Source of the DNA: Marinobacter shengliensis
Lineage (GTDB): Bacteria > Pseudomonadota > Gammaproteobacteria > Pseudomonadales > Oleiphilaceae
Assembly (NCBI RefSeq): GCF_003007715.1
Contig: NZ_PXNO01000021.1
Span: forward strand, 62,001-126,000
Reading direction: 5' to 3'
Length of the DNA: 64,000 nt
Shown: piece by piece, positions 27,883 through 36,743 of the stretch
Position numbering within the stretch: position 1 is the first letter of the stretch
Layout of the letters: each line of letters begins with the position of its first letter
Notes under the pieces: model-generated
Told to the model about the DNA's origin: nothing
Database searches by the model: none
What the model saw: the letters and a program-made list of their open reading frames with translations, nothing else
Program-made: the position numbers and the translations under genes

Positions 27883-29250
27883 TCAGAGACTTGCAGCGGT
27901 CTCCAGTTCCGCGAGGCCGTCCTCCAGGTAATCCAGCATCCGCTGCAAGCTTGGCAGGGTTCTGCGACAGCCGATCAGCCCGAACTCCACCTGGCCGTTG
28001 TAGCTGGTCAGGGTCATGTTCAGGGCCATGCGATCCATGGCAATGGACACCGGGTACATACCCTCCAGCTTGGCGCCGTTCCAGTAGCGGGGTGAGGACG
28101 GCCCCGGCACATTCGAAATCACCACGTTGAAGGTCTGCCACTTGGGCGCCATGCCGGTGAGCAGGTGGAATGCCGCGGGGGCCAGGGTAAGCGCGGTGTA
28201 GTTGATGATCTCTTCCGGCGACATGTGCCGGTACCGGTCCTTTGCCTCCTGCATACCATGATGGATCTTCAGCAAGCGCTGGCCGGCGTTGGTCTCGTCG
28301 GTATGCAGGTTGGCGAGAATCACCCCCACCTGATTGCCCTCGGTGCTGTCGTCCCGGTGCAGGGACACAGGCACAAAGGCAATCAGCGGTTTCTCCGGCA
28401 GGGCATCCTGATTCATCAGATACGTGCGCAGAGCCGAGGCGCACATGGCGGTGACCACATCGTTGATGGTGGTGCAGTAGGCTTCGCACACCGACTTGAT
28501 GCGGGTGAGGCAATAGGACTGGGCGGCGAAACGGCGGGAGCCGGTGATTTTCTGGTTCAACACGCTGCGTGGCGCGTGGAAGATGGAGTCGTACGCCGGG
28601 TCTTTACGGGCCTGGTTGATGGTTTTCAGCAGCTCTTTGGCCACCGTGGGAATGGTGCCCAGCTGCTTGCCAGACATCCCCAGCAGGTGGGTGATGCTGT
28701 GCCATAGGGAGCTGCCCGGGTCGTCCCGGTCTGGCCGGGCCTTGCGGGGCAGGTCCCAGATGGGGGGGAGACCGGTGTCCTGCGGGTTGTCGCTGAGCAT
28801 CCGGGTGGCCATGCGCATGGCGGATACGCCATCCACCAGGGAATGGTGAATCTTGGTGTAGATGGCAAACTGCCGATCCTTAAGCCCTTCAATCAGGTGT
28901 ACTTCCCACATGGGCCGTTCTCGGTCCATCAAATGGGAATGCTCCGCCGACACAAATGCCAGTAACTCCCGGATACGGCCGGGGGTTGGCAAGGCCTCGA
29001 AACGGAAATGGTGTTCCAGGTCCAGGTGTTCGTCTTCCACCCACATTGGCTGACCCAGCTTGTAGCTCAGCCGCTGGTTAAACGGCGGCGTCACCTCAAA
29101 TTTCTGCCTCAGCTCCTCCGCTAGCTGTGCCACATAATCATCCGGCGCGCCCTCGGGAAACGAGAATAACTGCAGGCCTCCCACATGCATGGGTTGCTGG
29201 CGTTTTTCCAGCCAGAGAAACAATTGGTCGGTGGGGCTCAGAGGTTTCAC
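27883..29250 (-). CDS. ws1: Wax ester synthase/diacylglycerol acyltransferase
   Basis: 455-residue bifunctional acyltransferase that joins acyl-CoA to fatty alcohols (wax esters) or diacylglycerol (triacylglycerol) at the inner membrane. The catalytic motif HHSLVDG (HHxxxDG) is at about residues 134-140, with PLWE-type RPMWEVHLIEGL before it and NVVISNVPGP near the C-terminus. From memory the whole sequence is close to Marinobacter WS1, which is the main taxonomic clue in this window. It lies 113 bases downstream of the MFS-PlsC fusion gene, on the same strand. Confidence 0.95.
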   Translation of the reverse strand: MKPLSPTDQLFLWLEKRQQPMHVGGLQLFSFPEGAPDDYVAQLAEELRQKFEVTPPFNQRLSYKLGQPMWVEDEHLDLEHHFRFEALPTPGRIRELLAFVSAEHSHLMDRERPMWEVHLIEGLKDRQFAIYTKIHHSLVDGVSAMRMATRMLSDNPQDTGLPPIWDLPRKARPDRDDPGSSLWHSITHLLGMSGKQLGTIPTVAKELLKTINQARKDPAYDSIFHAPRSVLNQKITGSRRFAAQSYCLTRIKSVCEAYCTTINDVVTAMCASALRTYLMNQDALPEKPLIAFVPVSLHRDDSTEGNQVGVILANLHTDETNAGQRLLKIHHGMQEAKDRYRHMSPEEIINYTALTLAPAAFHLLTGMAPKWQTFNVVISNVPGPSSPRYWNGAKLEGMYPVSIAMDRMALNMTLTSYNGQVEFGLIGCRRTLPSLQRMLDYLEDGLAELETAASL

Positions 29251-29363
29251 AGCGCAATCCTTGTTATTGATCTATGGGCCGATACTAGCGCAAGTCGGCC
29301 CAGGCTTTATTGACTTTATTAACCCGGTTCTGTGTTACCCAGGCGACTGCGCGGTGGTTGGGA

Positions 29364-31241
29364 TCAGCGGTGGTCACCCCGCAAGGCTTTGACTTTTTCC
29401 TCCAGAAACGATGCGCAGGCCTGCTCCGGGCCAACGGGGTGGTCCGCCAGAAGGTGTATCCGGGACCAGAAGCGCTTCGGCAGGTGGCTGAATGCCGGGC
29501 CACCGCAGTGGCTGAAGAAACTGCCCCACAGGCCTCTCAGGGCCATCGGCACGACGGTGACCGGCCGGCGCTGCAGAATCATGTCCACACCGGGCTTGAA
29601 GGTATCCACCTCGCCGTCCTTGGTCAGTTTGCCTTCCGGGAAGATGCACACCAGATGGCCGGCGGCCAGCTCCTCGTCAATGCGGTCGAAGGCCGCTTCG
29701 TAGATTTCCGGGACTTTGGATTTAGGACCAATCGGGATGGTCTTGGCCAGCCGGAAGAAGCTGCCCATGATGGGGGTTGCGAAGATGTTGTGGTCCATCA
29801 CAAAGCGCACTGGCCTGCGCACGGCACCGGCAATCACCAGGGCGTCCATGTAGGACACGTGGTTACACACCAACAGCGCTGGCCCTTCTTCGGGGATCCT
29901 GTCCAGGTGATGATGGCTGACCCGGTAAACGGTGTGGGACAGCACCCAGATCACAAAGCGCAGGGCAAAATCCGGCACCTGCTGATAAACAAAGCCGGCC
30001 ACGATCAGGTTCATGATCGACAGCACCAGGAAAAACTCGGGAATGCTCAGCCCGATCACGCCCAGCATCAGCATCGCCAGCAAAGCACTGATCACCATGA
30101 ACAAGGCGTTAAAAATGTTGAGGGCGGCGATTACCCGTGCCCGGGTGTCTGGCGAGGCTTCTCGCTGAACATAGGCATACAGCGGCACAATAAACAGCCC
30201 GCCAAAGATGCCGATGGCCAGCAAGTCGATGGCTACCTGGCGGTAATGGGGATCGGTGATGATCATCCACCAGTCTGAGGGGATGGGCTGCTCGGGCATG
30301 TTGAAGTACAGGTCAATGCCGAAGAAACTGAGCCCGAGGGAACCAATGGGCACAATGCCCAGCTCAATCTTGTGGCCGGACAGCCGCTCACAGGCAATGG
30401 AGCCGGCGGCAATGCCAATGGTGAAAATGGCCAGCAGGATGGTGACCACGGTCTCGTCGCCCATCAGGTGGGTTTTGGCAAAGTTGGGGAACTGGGTCAG
30501 GTAGGCGGCGCCGAGAAACCAGAACCAGGAAATGGCCAGAATGCTCAGGAACACATTGTGATTATCCCGGGCGATGGCCATCAGCTTCCAGGTTTCCTGT
30601 AGCGGGCGGAACCGGATCTTCAGATTCGGCGCGGCGGCCTCTGCCTTGGGAATACGCAGCGCGGCGATCAGGCCTGTGATGGCCAGTAAAGCCACGGCTA
30701 CCGCAATCACCGGGCCCGGCACCGGGGCTTTCATCATCACGCCGGCCATCAGCGTGCCCACCAGAATGGCTACAAAGGTGCCCATCTCCACCAGCGCGTT
30801 GCCACCCACCAGCTCAGAATCCTTCAGGGCCTGGGGCAGAATGGCGTACTTTACCGGCCCGAAAAAGGCGGATTGCACCCCGGTGAGGAACAAAAGCAGG
30901 AACAACATCTCGTACCAGCCGAACCAGAGCCCGACGGCGGCGACGCCCATGATCACCACTTCGGCAAACTTGATCCAGCGGATCACCGCAGACTTCTCGA
31001 ACCGGTCCGCCACCTGGCCGGCAATGGCCGAGAACAGAAAGAACGGCAGGATAAAAAGCATGGCGGCGAGGTTGACCACCACATCCGCCGACAACCCGAA
31101 CAGGCCCCCGGCAGTGTAGGTGACCAGCAAAAGCAAGGCGTTCTTGAACAGGTTGTCGTTGAATGCCCCGGCGAACTGGGTCACAAAAAACGGCAGGAAC
31201 CGCCGCTCTGACAGCAGGCGAAACTGACTGTGATCTTCCAT
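29364..31241 (-). CDS. MFS transporter-PlsC acyltransferase fusion
   Basis: 625 residues. About 1-415 form a 12-segment major facilitator domain of the LplT (lysophospholipid flippase) type (FAGAFNDNLFKNALLLLVTY). About 425-625 form a 1-acylglycerol-3-phosphate acyltransferase domain with NHVSYMDA (HX4D), FPEGKLTKDGEVDTFKPG and VVPMALRGLW. Many such fusions also carry a C-terminal acyl-ACP synthetase (Aas) domain; this protein stops before one. Predicted job: flip lysophospholipid inward and re-acylate it. Location beside the wax ester synthase suggests shared acyl-CoA supply. Confidence 0.9.
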   Translation of the reverse strand: MEDHSQFRLLSERRFLPFFVTQFAGAFNDNLFKNALLLLVTYTAGGLFGLSADVVVNLAAMLFILPFFLFSAIAGQVADRFEKSAVIRWIKFAEVVIMGVAAVGLWFGWYEMLFLLLFLTGVQSAFFGPVKYAILPQALKDSELVGGNALVEMGTFVAILVGTLMAGVMMKAPVPGPVIAVAVALLAITGLIAALRIPKAEAAAPNLKIRFRPLQETWKLMAIARDNHNVFLSILAISWFWFLGAAYLTQFPNFAKTHLMGDETVVTILLAIFTIGIAAGSIACERLSGHKIELGIVPIGSLGLSFFGIDLYFNMPEQPIPSDWWMIITDPHYRQVAIDLLAIGIFGGLFIVPLYAYVQREASPDTRARVIAALNIFNALFMVISALLAMLMLGVIGLSIPEFFLVLSIMNLIVAGFVYQQVPDFALRFVIWVLSHTVYRVSHHHLDRIPEEGPALLVCNHVSYMDALVIAGAVRRPVRFVMDHNIFATPIMGSFFRLAKTIPIGPKSKVPEIYEAAFDRIDEELAAGHLVCIFPEGKLTKDGEVDTFKPGVDMILQRRPVTVVPMALRGLWGSFFSHCGGPAFSHLPKRFWSRIHLLADHPVGPEQACASFLEEKVKALRGDHR

Positions 31242-31386
31242 GACCCGAACACCCTCGATTGGCCTTGTAATGTTGCCGGAGACTAAACCCGCCAGTGAGG
31301 GTGGTCAAGCTCTGAAACGGTCTCCATACTGGGCGGCAGTCTGAGCCTGTTCAAACAACAACGACGTTTTTTGGGAGCTGTATTCA

Positions 31387-32052
31387 ATGGATGTACAACA
31401 AGCCGTCCAATCCCGTAAATCCGTCCGGGATTTCCTGGACACCCCGGTCTCCGAGGCCACCCTTCGCAAAGTGATCGAAACCGCCACCCGGGCCCCGTCT
31501 GGCGGCAACCTGCAACCGTGGCACCTGCACGTGGTTACCGGCGATGCCCTGGCCCGCCTGAAAACCCTGATGCGGGAGAAAGTCAGCAAGGGCTTCAACG
31601 AAGTGCCGGAATACGAAATCTACCCACCCAAACTGCAGTCACCCTACCGCGATCGCCGCTTCGAGATTGGCGAACTCATGTACCGACAGCTCGACATCCC
31701 CAGGGAAGACAAAGCCGCCCGCTTCGAGTGGTTCAAACGCAACTTCGAGTTCTTCGGCGCCCCGGTCGGCCTGTTCTGCACCGTCGACGACAACATGGGC
31801 CCGCCCCAGTGGTCAGACCTGGGCATGATCCTGCAAACCATCATGCTGTTGCTGCGCGCCGAAGGTCTCGACAGCTGCGCCCAGGAATCCTGGTCGGTGT
31901 ACCCAAAAACCATCAGCGAATTCCTGGGCCTGCCCGAACACCGAAAAGTCTTCGCCGGCATGGCCATCGGCTACGCCAACCCCGACAGCCCGGTGAACCA
32001 GATCACCAGCCCAAGGGCACCGCTGGAAGAAAACGTCGAATTCATCAGCTGA
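31387..32052 (+). CDS. Nitroreductase-family FMN oxidoreductase
   Basis: 221 residues with nitroreductase hallmarks: SRKSVRDFLDTPVSEATLR at the N-terminus (FMN phosphate contacts), RAPSGGNLQPWHLHVV, and the C-terminal FAGMAIGYANPDSPVN. It reduces nitro compounds, quinones or enones with NAD(P)H; the physiological substrate is unknown. GGGAG lies upstream of ATG 31387. It converges with nirD but is probably not part of the nitrite system. Confidence 0.9.
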   Translation: MDVQQAVQSRKSVRDFLDTPVSEATLRKVIETATRAPSGGNLQPWHLHVVTGDALARLKTLMREKVSKGFNEVPEYEIYPPKLQSPYRDRRFEIGELMYRQLDIPREDKAARFEWFKRNFEFFGAPVGLFCTVDDNMGPPQWSDLGMILQTIMLLLRAEGLDSCAQESWSVYPKTISEFLGLPEHRKVFAGMAIGYANPDSPVNQITSPRAPLEENVEFIS

Positions 32053-32071
32053 CGTAAGCGTCTCTCAGATC

Positions 32072-32440
32072 TCAGGCGGCCACCGACGCCGCCTGAGCCA
32101 CCGGCACCTCCAGACGGATCTGATCCCCGTCCAGCAACACCGGGTACACTTTTACCGCAACATTCTCGTCCTCCAGGCATCGCCCGGTACGCAGACTGAA
32201 ATGCTGCTTGTACAGCGGCGACGCCACCACCGGCTCCCCGTTGATATCCCCGGTAATCCCCCGGGCCAGCACATTCGAGCCGCTGAACGGATCGGTATGG
32301 CTGATCGCAAACAACGCCGGCAAGCGATGCGGCAGATAAAACACCGCCACCGGCCCGTCCTCCGTCCAAACCGCAATGCCGGAGTCAGCCACCAGATCGT
32401 CCACCGTACAAACCGCTTCCCAACAAGTCCGAGCTTTCAT
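32072..32440 (-). CDS. nirD: Nitrite reductase (NADH) small subunit
   Basis: 122-residue Rieske-like NirD partner of NirB. The pattern VAVFYLPHRLPALFAISHTDP and SPLYKQHFSLRTGRCLED follow the NirD family; as in other NirD proteins the Rieske Cys/His ligands are mostly lost. Start at 32440 with GGGAGA upstream. It is separated from nirB by 168 bases holding a family B palindrome, unusual for two subunits of one enzyme. Confidence 0.93.
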   Translation of the reverse strand: MKARTCWEAVCTVDDLVADSGIAVWTEDGPVAVFYLPHRLPALFAISHTDPFSGSNVLARGITGDINGEPVVASPLYKQHFSLRTGRCLEDENVAVKVYPVLLDGDQIRLEVPVAQAASVAA

Positions 32441-32496
32441 AAACAGTCTCCCAAGTTTCAATCTAAGTCAGTTGCCTATCCCACTAATGTTTGTGA

Positions 32497-32589
32497 GCGT
32501 GGGGGCCGGATTCATTTTCTGGCAGGAAAAAAGATGTCTGAGCAAAGCGAGTTATTTTTTCCAGAAGAAAATGAATCCGGCCCCCGCGC
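32497..32589. repeat. Family B palindromic element, copy 4, within nirBD
   Basis: Perfect 20-bp stem (32501-32520 with 32566-32585), extended by one G-U pair and three or four more pairs to 32496-32590. The 45-base apex holds GGAAAAAAGATGTCTGAGC, AAAGCGAG and TTTTTTCC, nearly identical to copy 1. It lies between nirB and nirD in their shared transcription direction. Confidence 0.95.
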
Positions 32590-32608
32590 TCCGCCCCTAA
32601 ACAGAAGG

Positions 32609-35122
32609 CTACGAAGAAACCACCTCCAAAACCGGCCGACGCTGCCCCCGCTCTGAAGTCCACTGCTGCACCGGGTCCTTCTGCTCCGGCGCATTCACAA
32701 ACTCCCGGAACCGCTTGCGCTTCTCAGGATCCTCAACGGCGGTCTTCCACTCACACTGATAGGTATCCACCAGATCCGCCATATGCTGCTCCAGCTCCTC
32801 GCCGATACCCAGGCTGTCCTCCAACACCACCTGCTTCAGATACTCCAGACCACCCTCCAGATTCTCCATCCAGACCGATGTCCGCTGCAGCCGGTCCGCC
32901 GTGCGCACATAGAACATCACCACCCGGTCAATGGTCCGGATCAGCTCCTCATCCGACAGATCCGTGGCAAACAGATCCGCATGCCGGGGCCGCATGCCGC
33001 CGTTGCCACACACGTACAGATTCCAGCCCTTCTCGGTGGCAATCACCCCGAAGTCCTTGCTCTGGGCCTCGGCGCATTCGCGGGTGCAGCCAGACACCGC
33101 CATCTTCACCTTGTGGGGCGCCCGCAGGCCCTTGTAGCGATTCTCCAGGGTGATCGCCATGCCCACGCTGTCCTGCACGCCGTAGCGGCACCAGGTGCTG
33201 CCCACACAGGACTTCACCGTGCGCAGGGACTTGCCGTAGGCGTGGCCGGTTTCGAAACCGGCGGCGATCAGCTTTTCCCAGATCTCCGGCAGCTCACTCA
33301 GGGTGGCACCGAACAGGTCCACCCGCTGACCGCCGGTGATCTTCGTGTACAGGTTGTACTGCTTGGCCACCTCGCCCAGCACAATCAGCTTATCCGGGGT
33401 GATCTCGCCGCCGGGAATGCGCGGCACGATGGAATAGGTGCCGTTCTTCTGCATGTTGGCCATGAAGGTATCGTTGGTGTCCTGCAGCGGCACGTGGTCC
33501 GTGGCCAGGATGTGCTCGTTCCAGCAGGTGGCCAGAATCGAACCCACCGTCGGCTTGCAGATATCACAGCCCTGGCCCTTGCCGTATTGCTTGAGCAGGC
33601 CCCGGAAGGTGCGGATGCCGTTCACCTTCACTAAATGGAACAGCTCCTGGCGGGTGTAGGGGAAGTGCTCGCACAAATCCGTGCACACCTCCACGCCGCG
33701 TTTCTCCAGCTCGCTGTCCACCACCTTTTTGAGCAAAGCGGCACAGCCACCACAGCCGCTGCTGGCCTTGGTTTCGGCCTTCACGCCGCCCAGATCAGTG
33801 CAGCCGGCGTCAATCGCGCAGCAGATGTCGCCCTTGGTAACGTTGTGGCAGGAACAGATGGACGCGGTATCCGGCAGGGAATCGGCACCAAGGGCCGGGG
33901 CTCCGCCTTCGCTCTCCGGCAGAATCAGGGCTTCCGGATTGGCCGGCAACTCAATGCCATTGAGGGCGTATTGCAGCAGGGTATCGTAGGGCCCGTTATC
34001 GCCCACCAGGATGGCGCCCAGCAGGGTCTTGCCGTCCTGGCTCACCACCATGCGCCGGTAGTGGCCGGCCTGCTCATCGTGAAAGCGAATGTTACGGGCG
34101 CCGGGGGTCTTGGCATGGGCGTCGCCGATGGAGCCCACATCCACCCCCAGCAACTTCAGTTTGGTACTAATGTCGGCACCGGTAAAGGCCGCACTGGCGT
34201 CGTTGTTCAGCGCCGCCGATAGCGTGCGGGCCATGGTGTAGCCCGGCGCCACAAGGCCGAAGACAAAGTTGTTCCAGAGCGCGCATTCGCCAATGGCGTG
34301 GATGTGCGGGTCGGACGTGGTGCACTGGTTGTTGATCACAATCCCGCCGCGTTCGCCCAGTTCAAGGCCGCAGGCCCGAGCCAGGGTATCCTGGGGGCGG
34401 ATGCCGGCGGAGAACACAATCAGGTCGGTTTCCAGATGGCTTTCATCCGAGAAATTCATCCGTAGCCGCGCGGCGCTGCCCGGCACAATGGCGGTGGTGG
34501 CTTTCTCGGTGTGCACCTGCACACCAAGGTCTTCAATTTTCTGGCGTAACAGGGCGCCGCCCTGATCGTCCAGCTGAACCGGCATCAGGCGTGGAGCAAA
34601 CTCCACCACGTGGGCCTGTAAGCCGAGGCTTTTCAGCGCGTTCGCCGCTTCCAGCCCCAGCAGACCGCCGCCGACCACCACGCCGGTCTTCGCCTTCTGG
34701 GCGCTGGCCTGAATGGCGTCCAGGTCATCCAGGGTGCGGTACACAAAGCAGCCTTCCTGATCGTTACCGTCAATGGGCGGGACAAACGGGTAGGAGCCGG
34801 TGGCCAGCACCAGCTGATCGTAGGGGTACTCGCCCTTGGGTGTGGTGATCATCCGGGCGTCCCGATCAATGCCGGTCACCGGCTCATTCAGGTGCAGATC
34901 AATGCCCTGGTCGGCATACCAGTCCGCGGTGCCCATGGCCAGGTCCGCATGGCTTGAGCCGCTGAAATACTCCGACAGGTGCACCCGGTCGTAGGCCAGT
35001 TGCTTTTCTTCGCCGAAAACGACGATGTTATAGGCGTCGGCGGCCGGAGACTGGCTGAACTGTTCCAGGAAGTGATGGCCAACCATGCCGTTACCGATCA
35101 CGATCAGGGTCTGTTTGCTCAT
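32609..35122 (-). CDS. nirB: Nitrite reductase (NADH) large subunit
   Basis: 837-residue assimilatory nitrite reductase reducing nitrite to ammonium with NADH. Order: FAD/NAD domains (VIGNGMVGHHFLE; VVGGGLLGLEAANALKSLG), two BFD-like [2Fe-2S] motifs (CSCHNVTKGDICCA with SSGCGGCAAL; CDICKPTVG), then the siroheme/[4Fe-4S] domain with CVGSTWC and CTRECAEA as cluster ligands. Start set at 35122 (MSKQTLIVIG) with GAGAGGAC upstream. It follows the NasC-like gene by 27 bases. Confidence 0.97.
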   Translation of the reverse strand: MSKQTLIVIGNGMVGHHFLEQFSQSPAADAYNIVVFGEEKQLAYDRVHLSEYFSGSSHADLAMGTADWYADQGIDLHLNEPVTGIDRDARMITTPKGEYPYDQLVLATGSYPFVPPIDGNDQEGCFVYRTLDDLDAIQASAQKAKTGVVVGGGLLGLEAANALKSLGLQAHVVEFAPRLMPVQLDDQGGALLRQKIEDLGVQVHTEKATTAIVPGSAARLRMNFSDESHLETDLIVFSAGIRPQDTLARACGLELGERGGIVINNQCTTSDPHIHAIGECALWNNFVFGLVAPGYTMARTLSAALNNDASAAFTGADISTKLKLLGVDVGSIGDAHAKTPGARNIRFHDEQAGHYRRMVVSQDGKTLLGAILVGDNGPYDTLLQYALNGIELPANPEALILPESEGGAPALGADSLPDTASICSCHNVTKGDICCAIDAGCTDLGGVKAETKASSGCGGCAALLKKVVDSELEKRGVEVCTDLCEHFPYTRQELFHLVKVNGIRTFRGLLKQYGKGQGCDICKPTVGSILATCWNEHILATDHVPLQDTNDTFMANMQKNGTYSIVPRIPGGEITPDKLIVLGEVAKQYNLYTKITGGQRVDLFGATLSELPEIWEKLIAAGFETGHAYGKSLRTVKSCVGSTWCRYGVQDSVGMAITLENRYKGLRAPHKVKMAVSGCTRECAEAQSKDFGVIATEKGWNLYVCGNGGMRPRHADLFATDLSDEELIRTIDRVVMFYVRTADRLQRTSVWMENLEGGLEYLKQVVLEDSLGIGEELEQHMADLVDTYQCEWKTAVEDPEKRKRFREFVNAPEQKDPVQQWTSERGQRRPVLEVVSS

Positions 35123-35149
35123 AGTCTTGTCCTCTCTCATGGCAGCGGA

Positions 35150-36379
35150 TCAGGCCGCTGCGTCGCAATAGGGTTTGCCGAAAGCGATGGTGTCCCGGTA
35201 GCGGGATATATCCGTGCCTGAACGAATCAACTCGCTGTACCAGGGGGCGCTGCTGGTGTCGCCGAGCAGAATGGCGCCGGTCAGGCGGTTGTGTTCCACC
35301 AGCAGTTGGCCGTAGACCGCTTGGGCGTAGTCCTGCCACTCAATGGTTTCGGTGTGCGGGCCCGGAGTGATCGGCCCGCAGGAAAAAATGGGGAGGTCGC
35401 TGATTTTCAGGCGTGTGGCGATTTCTCCCGGTGTGAAACCCGGGTTTCCGGACACCTGGCAGAGATGCCGGGCCAACACGGCCGCCTGTTCGTAGCCGGG
35501 CTCCACGAGGCCAAACGTGTGTTCCTGAAACTGGCAGCATTCACCGAGGGCGTGGATATGAGGATTGGAAGTGGTCATCTGCGAATCCACCTGTACGCCC
35601 CGGTCGCAGGCCAGGCCGGCGGCTTCTGCCAGTGCTTTGTTCGGATGAATACCGGTTGCCAGCACCACCAGGTCCGTCGCCAGCACGGTGCCGTCGCTGA
35701 GTTGTACCGCCTGGACCTGGTTTTTGCCCAGCAGCGCTGTCGGCTCTGTACCGGTCAGAACGGTGAGGCCCCGTTGCTGTAACTGGTGTTTCAGTAATTC
35801 GCCGGCGGCTGGATTGAGCTGTCGGTTCAGCAGGTGACCGCTGCGATGCAGAATCGTGACGTCCATACCCCGGGCCCTGAGCCCCTCGGCCGCTTCCAGG
35901 CCAAGAAAACCGCCGCCGATGACGACCGCACGGCGATGTGTCTGCGCCCGGTGAATCAGGGTGCGGGTATCGGTCAGATCCCGGAAGGTCATCACGCCAT
36001 CCAGATCCTCGCCGGGCAGGCCAAGACGTGAAGGACTGGCGCCAGTGGCCAGCACAAGGGTGTGGTAAGCCAGCGTGCGCCCGCTGGCGGTCGTCACCCG
36101 GCGCTGATGCGGTTCGATGGCCGTGACCGGCTCACGGTTATAGACCTCGATTTTGTGCTGGCGGAACCAGGACCGGGGTTTCAGTTCCAGCTCTGACTCC
36201 CGGACCTGATTCGCCAGCAAGGACGACAGCTGGATTCGGTTATAGGCAGCGAAAGGCTCACCGTTGAACACCACGATGCGGCTGAACGGGTGCCCTGTGG
36301 CCACCAGTTGCTCTAGCAATCGCTGCGCAACCATGCCATGGCCGCAGATCACCAGCGCAGGGGTCTGTGTGTGTTCCAT
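35150..36379 (-). CDS. NasC-like FAD/NAD(P)H oxidoreductase of nitrate assimilation
   Basis: 409 residues with two Rossmann motifs (VICGHGMVAQRLLEQLV; VVIGGGFLGLEAAEGLRARG) and LVLATGASPSRLGLPGEDL, homologous to the N-terminal half of NirB. Proteins of this type transfer electrons from NAD(P)H to the assimilatory nitrate reductase (NasC in Klebsiella). It lacks iron-sulfur motifs, so electrons may pass to the BFD-like cluster at the C-terminus of NasA (inference). First gene of the unit with nirB and nirD, preceded by a leader with a terminator and a sigma-54 promoter. Confidence 0.85.
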   Translation of the reverse strand: MEHTQTPALVICGHGMVAQRLLEQLVATGHPFSRIVVFNGEPFAAYNRIQLSSLLANQVRESELELKPRSWFRQHKIEVYNREPVTAIEPHQRRVTTASGRTLAYHTLVLATGASPSRLGLPGEDLDGVMTFRDLTDTRTLIHRAQTHRRAVVIGGGFLGLEAAEGLRARGMDVTILHRSGHLLNRQLNPAAGELLKHQLQQRGLTVLTGTEPTALLGKNQVQAVQLSDGTVLATDLVVLATGIHPNKALAEAAGLACDRGVQVDSQMTTSNPHIHALGECCQFQEHTFGLVEPGYEQAAVLARHLCQVSGNPGFTPGEIATRLKISDLPIFSCGPITPGPHTETIEWQDYAQAVYGQLLVEHNRLTGAILLGDTSSAPWYSELIRSGTDISRYRDTIAFGKPYCDAAA

Positions 36380-36420
36380 AGGCGCGCTCCCTTACTCAAC
36401 GAATTGCCGAAAACCAAACG

Positions 36421-36447
36421 AAAAAAGCCGGAGCATCATGCACTCCG
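36421..36447 (-). terminator. Leader attenuator of the NasC-like/nirBD unit
   Basis: On the minus strand, CGGAG (36447-36443) pairs with CTCCG (36433-36429), followed by GC and six T (36426-36421), 42 bases upstream of the start codon. The stem is only 5 bp, so it is weak on its own. The 3' half TCCGGC can instead pair with upstream GCCGGA copies, which offers an alternative fold. Confidence 0.6.
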
Positions 36448-36456
36448 AAGAGAACA

Positions 36457-36501
36457 GATGGTCCGGCACCAATGCCAACAACAATGATCTGATGGTCCGG
36501 C
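36457..36501 (-). repeat. Tandem 11-base leader motif
   Basis: GCCGGACCATC occurs twice on the minus strand (36501-36491 and 36467-36457), 34 bases apart, just upstream of the attenuator. Two-part RNA targets are typical of ANTAR antiterminators, but I could not show the hexaloop pair expected for them. Confidence 0.55.
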
Positions 36502-36541
36502 CTGATTCCATGGCCGGGACAGTCGTCCTTGATTAGGACAT

Positions 36542-36557
36542 AGCGATCTCCATGCCA
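36542..36557 (-). promoter_or_regulatory. Sigma-54 promoter of the NasC-like/nirBD unit
   Basis: TGGCATGGAGATCGCT on the minus strand gives GG-N10-GC with -24 TGGCAT and -12 TCGCT. The predicted start near 36531 gives a leader of about 150 bases. A weak NtrC-like site (TGCACC-N5-CGGGCA, 36608-36624) lies upstream. The rest of the gap to nasR (36380-36743) holds only the leader and the nasR ribosome site. Confidence 0.75.
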
Positions 36558-36743
36558 ACTTTTTAACTCCATTTAATTCAGTTGCTTAGATGATATCGCG
36601 GCTCTATTGCACCCGTGCCGGGCAGAAAAGATGCCCCGGGATGGGGCGAAACGCACGAAGATGATGCCGGTGGTTCTGGCCTGTTAATTGCTGCAGTCCA
36701 GTCAGACAGGAACCCGCTGTGTACCGATACCAGGAGTTGCACC

